Notes: generated by a model not told the origin, from the letters alone. A stretch of 64,000 nucleotides of DNA from Clostridium guangxiense (GCF_021043395.1 NZ_JAJNKE010000002.1:182056-246055); one strand, 5' to 3'; positions 27,441-35,693 are shown, counted from the first letter of the stretch. Program-made: numbers and translations.

Positions 27441-27471
27441 ATGCTGGAGGTAAAACTTCAGTGTTTTTTAT
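27441..27471 (+). terminator. Terminator of the flavodoxin gene
   Basis: GCTGGAG and CTTCAGT pair (two G-U pairs) over a 6-nt loop, followed by a run of T residues. Confidence 0.6.
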
Positions 27472-27832
27472 TTTCAAGTAGTTTATTTACAAAATAAAAG
27501 GGTGAAAATGTAGAAAGATACAGATAAATAAAAGTTTACAAAAAATGTGCTAAAGTGTTATTATTTAATGTAAAGAAAAATATTTAATTTAAAAAGAGGT
27601 GTTCAAAGTGTAGATTTAATTTTTTTATTAAATAGCATTTTTAAGATTGTTAGTAAATATTATATAAAAATTTTAATATTCTTTTAAATAATAAATTTCT
27701 AAAGTCTCTTCAATTAATAATACAATTATTCTTTAAATTCATATCAAAACTACTTCTTTAAAGTATATCTTGCGATGTAATGAGCTTTTTAATGAAATGC
27801 TAAAAATAAGGTAAAAGCGGAGGCGGCTTCTC
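27472..27832. other. Intergenic region upstream of the UviA-like sigma gene
   Basis: About 360 bases, very A/T-rich, with no recognisable gene. It contains TTTACA at 27535-27540, a possible -35 for this class of sigma factor, but I could not find a convincing CTCTTT-type -10 at the right spacing. It probably holds the promoter of the sigma-holin pair. Confidence 0.35.
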
Positions 27833-28387
27833 ATGTCAGACGGTTTTTACAGAGTGGTTAATGATGCTCAAAGTAATGATAAGCAGGCTATCATGTTGAT
27901 AATAAATAAGTTTAAACCGCTGATAAAAAAATACAGTTATTTATTAAAATATGATGATGCTAGCTCAGATTTAACTATTTCTCTTATAGAGATAATAAAA
28001 AAAATACCTGTATGTACAAATGCAAATTTAAAAAGTGATAAATTTCTCGTTGGGTATATTGCTTCAGCCATAAAAAATAGGTATATATACTTATCTAAAA
28101 AGTATTATAGAGTATATTTGAATGAGACTAGTTTAAATTTAAATAATATAAAGAGTAGTGAAAATATAGATTTAGATGATAAGATATTTGTTTGGGAACT
28201 ACTGGACAAGTTATCAAAAACCCAAAGAGAAGTTTTGATATTAAAATTTATTAAAGATTATAGCGATAAAGATATATCTAAGACTTTAAAGATATCAAGA
28301 CAGTCAGTAAATAGAACTAAAAACAGAGGATTAGATAATATGAGAAGATATATAGGGTGTAAGAATATTAGTGCAAGGAGGTGGTAG
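27833..28387 (+). CDS. UviA/TcdR-like alternative sigma factor
   Basis: A 184-residue sigma-70-family protein of ECF size. Residues about 10-100 look like region 2 and residues about 120-175 form region 4, with the helix-turn-helix YSDKDISKTLKISRQSVNRTKNRGL. Length, the very basic Asn/Lys-rich composition and above all the next gene (a UviB/BhlA-type holin) place it with the group-5 factors UviA, TcdR, BotR and TetR, which switch on bacteriocin or toxin genes in clostridia. The stop codon is one base before the holin start, so the two are one transcript. No toxin or bacteriocin gene is in the window. General sigma assignment is firm; the UviA/TcdR subgroup rests partly on context. Confidence 0.75.
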   Translation: MSDGFYRVVNDAQSNDKQAIMLIINKFKPLIKKYSYLLKYDDASSDLTISLIEIIKKIPVCTNANLKSDKFLVGYIASAIKNRYIYLSKKYYRVYLNETSLNLNNIKSSENIDLDDKIFVWELLDKLSKTQREVLILKFIKDYSDKDISKTLKISRQSVNRTKNRGLDNMRRYIGCKNISARRW

Positions 28388-28388
28388 T

Positions 28389-28613
28389 ATGGAAAATGAA
28401 ATTTTTAATTTAGCTGCATCTCAAGGCATATGGGCACTGTTATCAGTTCTTCTTATTTTCTATATATTAAAGGCACAGGAAAAAAGGGATATAAAACAAG
28501 AGGAAAGAGAAAAGAGTTATTACAATTTGATAAATAAACTTATTAATAAATTTGGTGCAATTGATAGCAGTGAAAAAGATTTTAAAGAAATTAAAAGAAA
28601 TTTTCGTAGATAA
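28389..28613 (+). CDS. UviB/BhlA family holin-like protein
   Basis: A 74-residue protein: short N-terminal MENEIFNLAASQG, one hydrophobic helix (about residues 13-29, IWALLSVLLIFYILKA), then a highly charged helix (QEKRDIKQEEREKSYY) and a basic tail. This is the layout of the BhlA/UviB bacteriocin-release holins. ATG 28389 follows AAGGAGGTGG, which lies in the last codons of the sigma gene; a longer version from GTG 28371 would start before that site. It presumably inserts in the membrane to release a protein cargo, or lyse the cell, when the sigma factor is active. Confidence 0.82.
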   Translation: MENEIFNLAASQGIWALLSVLLIFYILKAQEKRDIKQEEREKSYYNLINKLINKFGAIDSSEKDFKEIKRNFRR

Positions 28614-28621
28614 ATTTTTTT

Positions 28622-28669
28622 GCTTTGCTTTAAATAAATGTTGACTTTTACACTTATTTAAAACAAAGC
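28622..28669. terminator. Hairpin between convergent uviB-like and flippase-like genes
   Basis: GCTTTGCTTTAAATAAATG and CACTTATTTAAAACAAAGC pair with two non-Watson-Crick positions, followed by TATTTTT. The arm sequence is nearly that of the hairpin at 11246-11294, so it belongs to a small dispersed family that here serves as a bidirectional terminator. Confidence 0.75.
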
Positions 28670-28674
28670 TATTT

Positions 28675-29700
28675 TTAGGCTTTATTAGGTTTTATCTTAG
28701 AAGAGCTTGATTTTACAAATGCAAATAAGCAGCCAGCTGCTATGCATGAATAATAGGAAAGTATTCTCCATAAAAAGATAGCTGGCAAAAGAAGATTTTG
28801 AGGAAAAAACAATTTAAATATGATGAAAAAGCCACCTTCGGCTGCACCTTCACCGCCGGGGAGAGGTACACATGACATAATTATAGTTAAAAATATTTGG
28901 GCTGAAATCATAGTGAAAATACCAGCGGAATTAAAGCCAAAGCTTCTATATACACAATATGGTATGGAATAAAAAATTGTCCATTGTATAAAGGTAAGAA
29001 TGCTAGCATTTAAACATACCAATTTGTTTTTACCAATAATTGCGGAATTCTTATGAAAGCTCATTAGTTCTTTTTCAATATCTTCATATTTTTGTTGTGG
29101 ATTTTTTACTAATCTAATTTTTGAAAGTACAGTTAAAATAATTAGTAAAAGTTTTTTAGTTAACTTATCATTACTGGAAAAAAGAAATGCAATAATTATT
29201 ATAAGCGTGTTAAAGGAAAAACCAACTAATGCAAAGTATATAAAGTATTTTATCTTTGATTGAAAATAAGAAAATTTAAGTACCATAACAAGTAAAGAAT
29301 ATATAGTAAAAACTGTTTGATGTATTATAAATTTTATCATTAATATAGAGCCTGAAGTTCCAGCTGGAATACCATACTCAGTCATTGCATATAGCTGAGC
29401 AGGTTGGCTTCCAGAGGCAAATGGTGTAAGTGAACCAAAGAATTGACCGATCATTGCAAATTTTATTGATTTATAAAATAAATTGTGTGTATTATATAGG
29501 ATAGTCGTAATAATATGTAATATAATTGCCTCTAAAAGCCAAAATATAAGCATGCATACTAATGCTATAATAATCCAAAGTTTATTTACGGATCTTAAAG
29601 TTACCAGCAAAGAATGAGTATTATTGGTAAAAACGAAGAAAGATAAAAGTATACATGCAGATAATACTACAACTATTAAATTAAATATTTTGTTTTGCAT
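28675..29700 (-). CDS. Flippase-like (LPG synthase TM / YbhN family) membrane protein
   Basis: A 341-residue integral membrane protein with about eight helices and the family's typical segments: GQFFGSLTPFASGSQPAQ and the late PLPGGEGAAEGGF. This domain is the flippase part of MprF and also occurs alone (YbhN, AglD-like), often beside glycosyltransferases. The start overlaps the end of the upstream glycosyltransferase by 20 bases, implying coupled translation. A role in moving or anchoring a glycolipid made by the neighbour is a reasonable inference, not shown. Confidence 0.85.
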   Translation of the reverse strand: MQNKIFNLIVVVLSACILLSFFVFTNNTHSLLVTLRSVNKLWIIIALVCMLIFWLLEAIILHIITTILYNTHNLFYKSIKFAMIGQFFGSLTPFASGSQPAQLYAMTEYGIPAGTSGSILMIKFIIHQTVFTIYSLLVMVLKFSYFQSKIKYFIYFALVGFSFNTLIIIIAFLFSSNDKLTKKLLLIILTVLSKIRLVKNPQQKYEDIEKELMSFHKNSAIIGKNKLVCLNASILTFIQWTIFYSIPYCVYRSFGFNSAGIFTMISAQIFLTIIMSCVPLPGGEGAAEGGFFIIFKLFFPQNLLLPAIFLWRILSYYSCIAAGCLFAFVKSSSSKIKPNKA

Positions 29701-30751
29701 CTAACTTACTCCTGGACTTAACTTTATTTTTTTCAAAACAAATATCGTCGTAGAAATTTTTCCACTGCTTTAATATATATCCCTTAGAATAAAACTCGTG
29801 ACATGCAGCAGATCTATTACACCATTCATTATAATAGGTAGCATTATTTTTGCTTTTTTCTATAATATTACAAAAATCATTTACTGAGCTGCCCCTTAGG
29901 TAATAATCAAAAAGTATATTTTTGTATATATCTAAATCCCTTAGGAGAACTGGAATCTTTAATGATAAAGCTTCTAAGACAGACATAGGAAAAAGCTCAC
30001 TATATGAAGGTAAAAACATCATATTCGCTATATTATACAAGGCATTCATTTCGTCTCTGTCTACAATTCCAAGGAATTTAACATTAGCTGGAGGATTTTC
30101 AACTACTTTCTTAAGTTCTTTATAACCATCTGTTATAGCCCCAAAAGAAAATCCACCTGCCCATAAAAATTGTACATCAGGAAGTTTTTTAGCAGTTTCT
30201 ATAAAATCATTGATGCCTTTTCTTGTTTGAACTTGACCAACACCTAATACAACAAATTTATCTTGAGATATATGATATTTGTTTTTTAAAGAAACTATTT
30301 TTTTATCTTCATACCTATAAAAATTATCATCGGATACAAAATTGGGAATATATGTAATTTTATCTTCTGGTATGCCATAATCCTTTAATATATCAATAAA
30401 ATAAGGATTTACAACTACAAGATGATCTACGCTTTTATAAAACCAGATTATATATTTATAAAATATCGACTTTGCAAAACGAGGAAGATTTATGCTGTCG
30501 TCTACAGTTTCAGGTACGAAATGTACATAAGCAACAGTTGTTCCGAGCATTTTTGCAAATGGTATACTAAGAAAAAATTTAAAATCTATAGTGTGATAAT
30601 GCATTATATTACAAAATTTAAATTTATTTACTTTAACGTCGTAATTATTTTTAAGTCCTTCTTTTACTAAATTAACCTGTTCAATATATGCTGATAATAC
30701 GCCTTGACCTTTTACTTTATCCGCCGAAGAAAGCATGTTAATGGTTGGCAT
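29681..30751 (-). CDS. GT4-family glycosyltransferase, possibly glycolipid-forming
   Basis: A 356-residue GT-B glycosyltransferase. The N-terminal domain opens with INMLSSADKVKGQGVLSAYIEQ, a sequence style I associate with the CpoA/BgsA/LafB diacylglycerol-sugar transferases of Gram-positives. The C-terminal domain has VLGVGQVQTRKGINDFIETA and the E(x7)E-like nucleotide-sugar site in PSYSELFPMSVLEALSLKIP. The start is ATG 30751, with AAAGGGG upstream; an upstream TTG at 30769 precedes that site. It forms a two-gene operon with the flippase-like gene. Family assignment is firm; the glycolipid role is tentative. Confidence 0.85.
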   Translation of the reverse strand: MPTINMLSSADKVKGQGVLSAYIEQVNLVKEGLKNNYDVKVNKFKFCNIMHYHTIDFKFFLSIPFAKMLGTTVAYVHFVPETVDDSINLPRFAKSIFYKYIIWFYKSVDHLVVVNPYFIDILKDYGIPEDKITYIPNFVSDDNFYRYEDKKIVSLKNKYHISQDKFVVLGVGQVQTRKGINDFIETAKKLPDVQFLWAGGFSFGAITDGYKELKKVVENPPANVKFLGIVDRDEMNALYNIANMMFLPSYSELFPMSVLEALSLKIPVLLRDLDIYKNILFDYYLRGSSVNDFCNIIEKSKNNATYYNEWCNRSAACHEFYSKGYILKQWKNFYDDICFEKNKVKSRSKLDAKQNI

Positions 30752-31047
30752 TTGTAAAACCCCTTTCAATATTTATCTTTAAGATAAATTATTGTAAAAT
30801 AGTATTAAATATATACTGTAAATTTATAGTGTTCAATTATATTAAAATTATACATAATAGATAATTATATTAGTGTTCTATATAAATAGTACACTAATTC
30901 TGTACATGTGTCAATACAAACATTTAACGCTTTATAATATTAAGTATATAAATATTATAAAGCTTAATTCTTATTTTCTTTTAACGTAATTCTTAAAATT
31001 TTCTTAAATGTTTGTAATGGGTACATTTTATGAGACCATAACCTTTT
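30752..31047. other. Intergenic region upstream of the glycosyltransferase operon
   Basis: No gene seen. A dyad TTAGTGT...ACACTAA (about 30870-30897) surrounds the A/T-rich stretch TATATAAATAG and could be an operator. A second weak hairpin lies around AGTATATAAATATT. The promoter of the glycosyltransferase operon should be here. Confidence 0.35.
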
Positions 31048-31096
31048 AAAAAATAAAAGCGAAGAAATAGCTGCATTCTTCGCTTTTATTTTTTAG
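31048..31096. terminator. Terminator of the dlt operon
   Basis: AAAAATAAAAGCGAAGAA and TTCTTCGCTTTTATTTTT pair perfectly over about 18 bp. U-tracts are present in both directions. The hairpin overlaps the stop codon of dltX, which supports dltX as the true last gene. Confidence 0.9.
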
Positions 31097-31227
31097 AAAT
31101 TACTATAAACATATGGTATGTTAGAGGAAGGTGTAAAAACAAACATAACAAGTAAGGCAACCATAATTATCAGGAAAAAAAGCACATAATTATTTGCTAT
31201 AGTATTTAGCAATTTCTTTATTGACAT
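31093..31227 (-). CDS. dltX: DltX-like small membrane protein
   Basis: A 44-residue protein: basic MSIKKLL start, one membrane helix (about residues 14-32, VLFFLIIMVALLVMFVF) and the C-terminal end IPYVYSNF. The last residues match the conserved end of DltX (aromatic-Ile/Val-Tyr-Asn-Glu-Phe type), which is needed for D-alanylation of teichoic acids. ATG 31227 is preceded by AAAGGATGG and the gene overlaps the 3' end of dltD by 38 bases in another frame. In many Firmicutes dltX is the first dlt gene; here it is last. The longer open frame reaching to 31365 is only readthrough of the dltD strand in this frame. Confidence 0.75.
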   Translation of the reverse strand: MSIKKLLNTIANNYVLFFLIIMVALLVMFVFTPSSNIPYVYSNF

Positions 31228-32371
31228 ATAACCATCCTTTCCAGCCAAGGTGCATTCCATCTTCCATAAGATATTTTTCATATTCATGGCTTTGAAAATC
31301 CACAACTTCAAAACCATAGTTGGATATGAATTTTTTGGTTTTATTAAAAAATGCAGTTCGCGCATCTTTATTTATTCCAGTATAATCATAATATCTAGCA
31401 TTTACCGGCATTAATATAAATAGAGGCTTGATATTATTGGCTTTACAAACTTTCAAAAGAATTTCTAGATCATCATATTCTTTTGAGTCAGTAAGCTTTA
31501 CATTTTTGCTTTGATTTTTAATTTTGCCAAGATTGTTTTTTAGAAATTCATTATAGTAAGAATTTAATATATAAAATGAATTATTATTGGCTAGTTTACT
31601 TCCAAGTTTTTCTGCATCCTCAAGATCTTTTTTTTCATCTATTGTTGTTAAGTTAGAAAGTTTTACATTATACTTAGCATTGTAGTTTTTTTCTAACTTT
31701 AATAATTTTATAGTGTTAGAAAATTTAAGTAAAGAGCATTTTAAATCAAAATAAGGTTTAAGTAAGGTAAATTTAATCTTAGATGTTAAAGTATTGCTGC
31801 TGTAAAGTTTCGCATATGTAGCTGCGTCAGAGTAAAATGAGTTATTTGATATAAGTAAGTATATCCTTCTGCATATTTGCTTTTTTAAATCACTAGAAAT
31901 TGAATTATTTTTCATAGCCTCATAAAATTGAAGTTCAGAAAAATTCATTTGAAAGTTATCGGTTGGTGTACCGTTTTTGTCCAAAAACCACTGTAGTGAT
32001 ACTATAAAACCAACTTTTTTCCCTTTTAAAGCTGGATTAGCTAAAAACTTTATGACATGTGATAAATCTTGCATATATCCTTTTCCTATAGGAGAAACGA
32101 TGAAATTTGCTCCTTTTTTTGGAAAATATTTAATTGGATTTTCTGTTAATTCTGTATTGCCAAGTTCAGAAGAACCATAAAGCATAAACACATTCTTTTT
32201 ATCTGTTTCAGTTTTTTGAATAAATGTACTTTCATTTTTTATGTCATTATATAATCTTATAAAGCAAATTGAAAGATTATCTTTTATAATTTTTTGGAAT
32301 AATATGTTTACAAAAAATACAGATATAATTATGATTATGCTAGCTATAATAAATGATCTTAATTTGCGCAT
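31190..32371 (-). CDS. dltD: D-alanyl transfer protein DltD
   Basis: A 393-residue SGNH-like protein with one N-terminal membrane anchor (about residues 8-28) and the rest outside the cell. Catalytic features are the Ser of LYGSSELG and the late DGMHLGWKGW with the Asp-His pair. DltD works at the last step, moving D-alanine onto teichoic acid. Start ATG 32371 is one base after the dltC stop and has AAGGTG upstream. Confidence 0.94.
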   Translation of the reverse strand: MRKLRSFIIASIIIIISVFFVNILFQKIIKDNLSICFIRLYNDIKNESTFIQKTETDKKNVFMLYGSSELGNTELTENPIKYFPKKGANFIVSPIGKGYMQDLSHVIKFLANPALKGKKVGFIVSLQWFLDKNGTPTDNFQMNFSELQFYEAMKNNSISSDLKKQICRRIYLLISNNSFYSDAATYAKLYSSNTLTSKIKFTLLKPYFDLKCSLLKFSNTIKLLKLEKNYNAKYNVKLSNLTTIDEKKDLEDAEKLGSKLANNNSFYILNSYYNEFLKNNLGKIKNQSKNVKLTDSKEYDDLEILLKVCKANNIKPLFILMPVNARYYDYTGINKDARTAFFNKTKKFISNYGFEVVDFQSHEYEKYLMEDGMHLGWKGWLYVNKEIAKYYSK

Positions 32372-32372
32372 G

Positions 32373-32609
32373 CTATTCACCTTTTTTAGAGTTTAGGTAA
32401 TCTATTATTTTTTTAGGAGTTGAAATTTGTTCACGGGTTACTTCTGTTGGTTGTATTGATATCTTTAATTTATCCTCAATAGCTAATAAAAGCTCTATAA
32501 CACCAAGTGAATCTAATAAGCCATCATCAAATAAGTTTAAATTAAGGTCATTTCTCACCTCATCGGTGCCGCATATTTGTTCAAGAATTTCTAATACTTT
32601 TTCTTTCAT
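32373..32609 (-). CDS. dltC: D-alanyl carrier protein DltC
   Basis: A 78-residue acyl-carrier-type protein. The phosphopantetheine Ser is in DDGLLDSLGVIELL (about residue 35). It accepts D-alanine from DltA and presents it to DltB at the membrane. ATG start with GGAGGGAT upstream. Length and spacing within the operon are normal. Confidence 0.96.
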   Translation of the reverse strand: MKEKVLEILEQICGTDEVRNDLNLNLFDDGLLDSLGVIELLLAIEDKLKISIQPTEVTREQISTPKKIIDYLNSKKGE

Positions 32610-32643
32610 TTAAAATCCCTCCAATTTAATTCTTGTAAATTTA

Positions 32644-33807
32644 CTATCTCAAATTTTGTAAGTAAGTACTTAAATATCCCGAAAATATCAGTAATCCAAA
32701 GCAAGCTATATTAAATGTTATAAAGATTGACAAAGCCATAAACCATTTTTCTTTTTTATGAATTTTATAAAACTTGCTTTTTCGTTGATAATAGTCGGTT
32801 AAAACAAGTAAGATGCCTTCGTAAAATCCATAAATTATATAATGAGAGTAGGTTCCATGCCATATTCCCATAGTAAGCATTGTAATCATAAATCCTAAAT
32901 ATGAGGATGTATATCTACTTTTAAACCATCTATGTTTCATAGAAGTCATTACAAACCTTGTGTAAATAAAATCCCTAAACCAAAATGATAATGACATATG
33001 CCATCTATCCCAAAATTCTTTCATGCTTTTACTCAAGAATGGCATATTAAAGTTTTCTGGAAGCCTAATACCAAGAAAATATCCAGTGCCAATAGCCATT
33101 GAGCTGTATCCTGCAAAATCAAAGAAAAGGTATAAACTATATGCATACATGCATTGAAGTACATGGCTTATGCTAAAGGATAAAGGTATTTTTGAAAGCC
33201 AGTAATTATAAATTAAATTGGACAAAATAAATTTGTATCCAATCCCTTTAAAAATATTGAAAATACCAGCTCCCATATAATCAACGTATTCTTGTCTAGT
33301 AAGAGTTTTATTTATATCTTTTTCGAATCTTCTACTTCTATCTATAGGACCTGAACTAATGCTCGGAAAGAACAAAATAAAATAGGTTAAATCGATTAAC
33401 TTGATTTCTTTTATTAGTCCATCATGTGTTTCTAAAATTACTTGGACTGTCCTAAAGGTAATATAAGAAATACCAATAAAACCTATTGTTGAAGAAGTAA
33501 AAAAGTGGCTGAATTTAACTATGCACAAAGGAAATATACTAAGAAGAACAAATAAACGCATAAGCCAAGCATTGCTTGTTTGTCTTCTAATCAGCAAGTA
33601 AAGTTTAATTAATATTACTTGAAACACGTAGAAGGCTGCAAAACTTATCAGCTGTTTCTTATCGTTTCCTATAAATAAAAATACCATAAATAAACTTAAA
33701 AAAGTTCCATAATACTTTAGCCTTTTACTAACAAGACCAAGAACTATAGCAGGGACTAAAGAAACAAAAAGAATATAGAAAAATATACCGTGTTCAAAAG
33801 GCGTCAT
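32644..33807 (-). CDS. dltB: D-alanyl transferase DltB (MBOAT)
   Basis: A 387-residue MBOAT membrane protein with about eleven helices. The family region FWDRWHMSLSFWFRDFIYTRF is present, and the catalytic His lies in MGIWHGTYSHYI. It moves D-alanyl groups from DltC across the membrane. It overlaps dltA by 4 bases (ATGA), so the two are translationally coupled. Confidence 0.96.
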   Translation of the reverse strand: MTPFEHGIFFYILFVSLVPAIVLGLVSKRLKYYGTFLSLFMVFLFIGNDKKQLISFAAFYVFQVILIKLYLLIRRQTSNAWLMRLFVLLSIFPLCIVKFSHFFTSSTIGFIGISYITFRTVQVILETHDGLIKEIKLIDLTYFILFFPSISSGPIDRSRRFEKDINKTLTRQEYVDYMGAGIFNIFKGIGYKFILSNLIYNYWLSKIPLSFSISHVLQCMYAYSLYLFFDFAGYSSMAIGTGYFLGIRLPENFNMPFLSKSMKEFWDRWHMSLSFWFRDFIYTRFVMTSMKHRWFKSRYTSSYLGFMITMLTMGIWHGTYSHYIIYGFYEGILLVLTDYYQRKSKFYKIHKKEKWFMALSIFITFNIACFGLLIFSGYLSTYLQNLR

Positions 33808-35330
33808 TTTAAGTCCTCCTGAAGAGATTTTCTATCTATTTTACCATTTGTGTTGATTGGAAATTTATTTAGTATTTTTATTTTTCTTGGAATCATATAT
33901 GAAGGAAGTAATTTGCCAACATCATTTTTTATTTTCATAGCTACTTTAAATTCCTTTTCGTTAATATGTTTGTTTAGGGTGACAAAGGCTGCAATATATG
34001 TTACTTTATCTTCATGTTTTACAGGCAAAACAATAGCATTGCTTATGTAATCTAGCTTTCTTAGATTATTTTCAACATCCTCTAATTCTATTCTAAATCC
34101 ATTTAATTTTATTTGAAAATCTTTTCTTCCGCAGTAGTAAAATACACAATCTTTTTTGTATGCTAAGTCGCCAGTTTTATAACCATGTTTAATACCAGCT
34201 TCACTTTGGGTAATGAAAAAGTGCTTTTTTGTCATTTTCTCATTATTGTAATAGCCAATACTTACATTATCACCTATTACATATATCTCACCTTTTTCAC
34301 CTTCCTTAACTTCTTTTTCAGTGTCATCAACTAATATTACTTTCGAATTGCTCATAGCATATCCTATAGGGATAGAATCTTTACTATGAAGCATATCTTT
34401 ATTTACTTCTATAGCAGTTATTAAAACTGTGGCTTCTGTTGGACCGTATCCATTGATTATGGAAATATCTCCAAACCTTTCGTAAAGGGTTGAAACAAGC
34501 TTTTTTGATAGAACCTCACCGGCAAAAAACATCTTTTCAAGTTTTGGTAGTAGAGTTTTATTGAAACTGTTATCAACAACGCACATTTCAGCAAATGAAG
34601 GAGTAGATATCCACATTGCTACTTTAGAAATAGCTAAATTTTCAAATAGATCCTTGAAATTTGCAGTCATTTTTTTATCTATTACATATAATGTTTTTCC
34701 GAGAAGGAGACCAATATATATGCTTATTACTGATACGTCAAAAGAATAAGAAACTTGATTTAAAAAGACGCTTTTATCTTCACTAGTTTTGCAATATGGT
34801 AAAAACCATTCAATAAATGTTTTTAAAGCCTTATAAGTAATTTGAACACCTTTAGGCTTACCAGTACTTCCAGAAGTATATAGCATATAATAAACATCAT
34901 TGTCTTTAATAAAGAATGCTTTAGCTGGTTTCAAACCAGAAAATTTATTGAAGATATCAATTAAATTTTCTGGTGATAGTATTTTACCTTGAAAGTTATC
35001 AATATCAATGTTTCCTATATTAATAAATAATTTTGGTTTGGAACTTTCAATAATATCTTTTATCCTGTCTTTAGGAAAGGTAGTGTCTATTGGAATATAT
35101 GCATGTCCGGATTTGCTGCAAGCTAAGAATGAAATCAGCATTTCATGTTCTTTATGACCGTAAATAACTATAGGTGATTTGTCTTCCCCATAGTTTGATA
35201 TTATATACTTTGCGAGTGCATCTGAACGCTTTTTTAATTCACCATACGTTAAAGTTGAATTTCTGTATATTTCGCAGATACTTTCACTATGCTCAATACA
35301 AACTTTGTCTATAGTATCAATTAAATTCAA
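33804..35330 (-). CDS. dltA: D-alanine--D-alanyl carrier protein ligase DltA
   Basis: A 508-residue adenylation enzyme. Core motifs are YTSGSTGKPKG (P-loop), NGYGPTEATV, YKTGDLA and the C-terminal catalytic Lys in NTNGKIDRKSL. It activates D-alanine with ATP and loads it on DltC. I take TTG 35330 as start because AGAAAGG is about 10 bases upstream; TTG 35339 is too close to it. First gene of dltABCD(X); the operon lowers the negative charge of the wall and typically gives resistance to cationic peptides. Confidence 0.96.
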   Translation of the reverse strand: MNLIDTIDKVCIEHSESICEIYRNSTLTYGELKKRSDALAKYIISNYGEDKSPIVIYGHKEHEMLISFLACSKSGHAYIPIDTTFPKDRIKDIIESSKPKLFINIGNIDIDNFQGKILSPENLIDIFNKFSGLKPAKAFFIKDNDVYYMLYTSGSTGKPKGVQITYKALKTFIEWFLPYCKTSEDKSVFLNQVSYSFDVSVISIYIGLLLGKTLYVIDKKMTANFKDLFENLAISKVAMWISTPSFAEMCVVDNSFNKTLLPKLEKMFFAGEVLSKKLVSTLYERFGDISIINGYGPTEATVLITAIEVNKDMLHSKDSIPIGYAMSNSKVILVDDTEKEVKEGEKGEIYVIGDNVSIGYYNNEKMTKKHFFITQSEAGIKHGYKTGDLAYKKDCVFYYCGRKDFQIKLNGFRIELEDVENNLRKLDYISNAIVLPVKHEDKVTYIAAFVTLNKHINEKEFKVAMKIKNDVGKLLPSYMIPRKIKILNKFPINTNGKIDRKSLQEDLK

Positions 35331-35373
35331 TAAAATCAATCCTTTCTATTGATACAATTGTGCAAACACAGTT

Positions 35374-35402
35374 ATTATACTTCAATAAAGTTTTATTTTC
35401 AA
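35374..35402 (-). promoter_or_regulatory. Promoter of the dlt operon
   Basis: On the minus strand -35 TTGAAA (35402-35397) and -10 TATAAT (35379-35374) have a 17-bp spacer, 44 bp before dltA. Confidence 0.8.
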
Positions 35403-35416
35403 TATTAAGGAAAAAA

Positions 35417-35443
35417 TGATACAATTATGTCATAATTGTATCA
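35417..35443. promoter_or_regulatory. Dyad operator between dlt and thiC
   Basis: TGATACAATTATG and CATAATTGTATCA form a 27-bp palindrome with a single central base. A related half-site, TTGATACAATTGTG, lies at 35349-35362 between the dlt -10 and the dltA start. The pair looks like a binding site for a dimeric regulator of dlt; no candidate regulator gene is adjacent. Confidence 0.65.
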
Positions 35444-35549
35444 GTTCCGTAATGTTTTGTACTTGTATTGAAAAACAGATTTTAATTATTCAAAAACAGG
35501 AAATTAGTTTACAAAGAGAGAATATAATGTTAAAATTAAATAGTATTTT

Positions 35550-35640
35550 GCTAGAGGTGCCTTATAAACATAGGAAGGCTGAGAGGAGAAATCCAACTCT
35601 TTGAACTTGATGTAGTTAATACTACCGTAGGGAAGCAGAG
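35550..35640 (+). ncRNA. TPP (THI-box) riboswitch
   Basis: The conserved thi-box elements appear in order: AGGTGCC, GGCTGAGAG, then CTCTTTGAACTTGATGTAG and TAATACTACCGTAGGGAA. These bind thiamine pyrophosphate. A terminator hairpin follows directly, then thiC, so TPP should stop transcription before the gene. Confidence 0.95.
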
Positions 35641-35663
35641 CATTATTATGTTATGAATTTTAG

Positions 35664-35693
35664 AAGCTTACCCTTATTGGGTGAGCTTTTTTT
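35664..35693 (+). terminator. Riboswitch-controlled terminator
   Basis: AAGCTTACCC and GGGTGAGCTT form a 10-bp stem (one mispair) with loop TTATT, followed by TTTTTTT. Position after the thi-box and before thiC marks it as the expression platform. Confidence 0.9.

Noticed and set aside
27833-28613. Prophage remnant
   Set aside because: A holin-like gene alone suggested phage, but there are no structural, integrase or endolysin genes, and the sigma partner points to the UviAB type.
31093-31365. 90-codon frame ending in the DltX-like protein
   Set aside because: The first half is only dltD read in another frame; the ribosome site marks ATG 31227 as start of the real small gene.
35349-35443. 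T-box or second riboswitch in the dlt leader
   Set aside because: The dyad lies upstream of or across the dlt promoter and not within a long leader; no T-box sequence is seen.
35416-35604. 62-codon plus-strand frame before thiC
   Set aside because: It runs through the dyad operator and into the TPP riboswitch, with no ribosome site.
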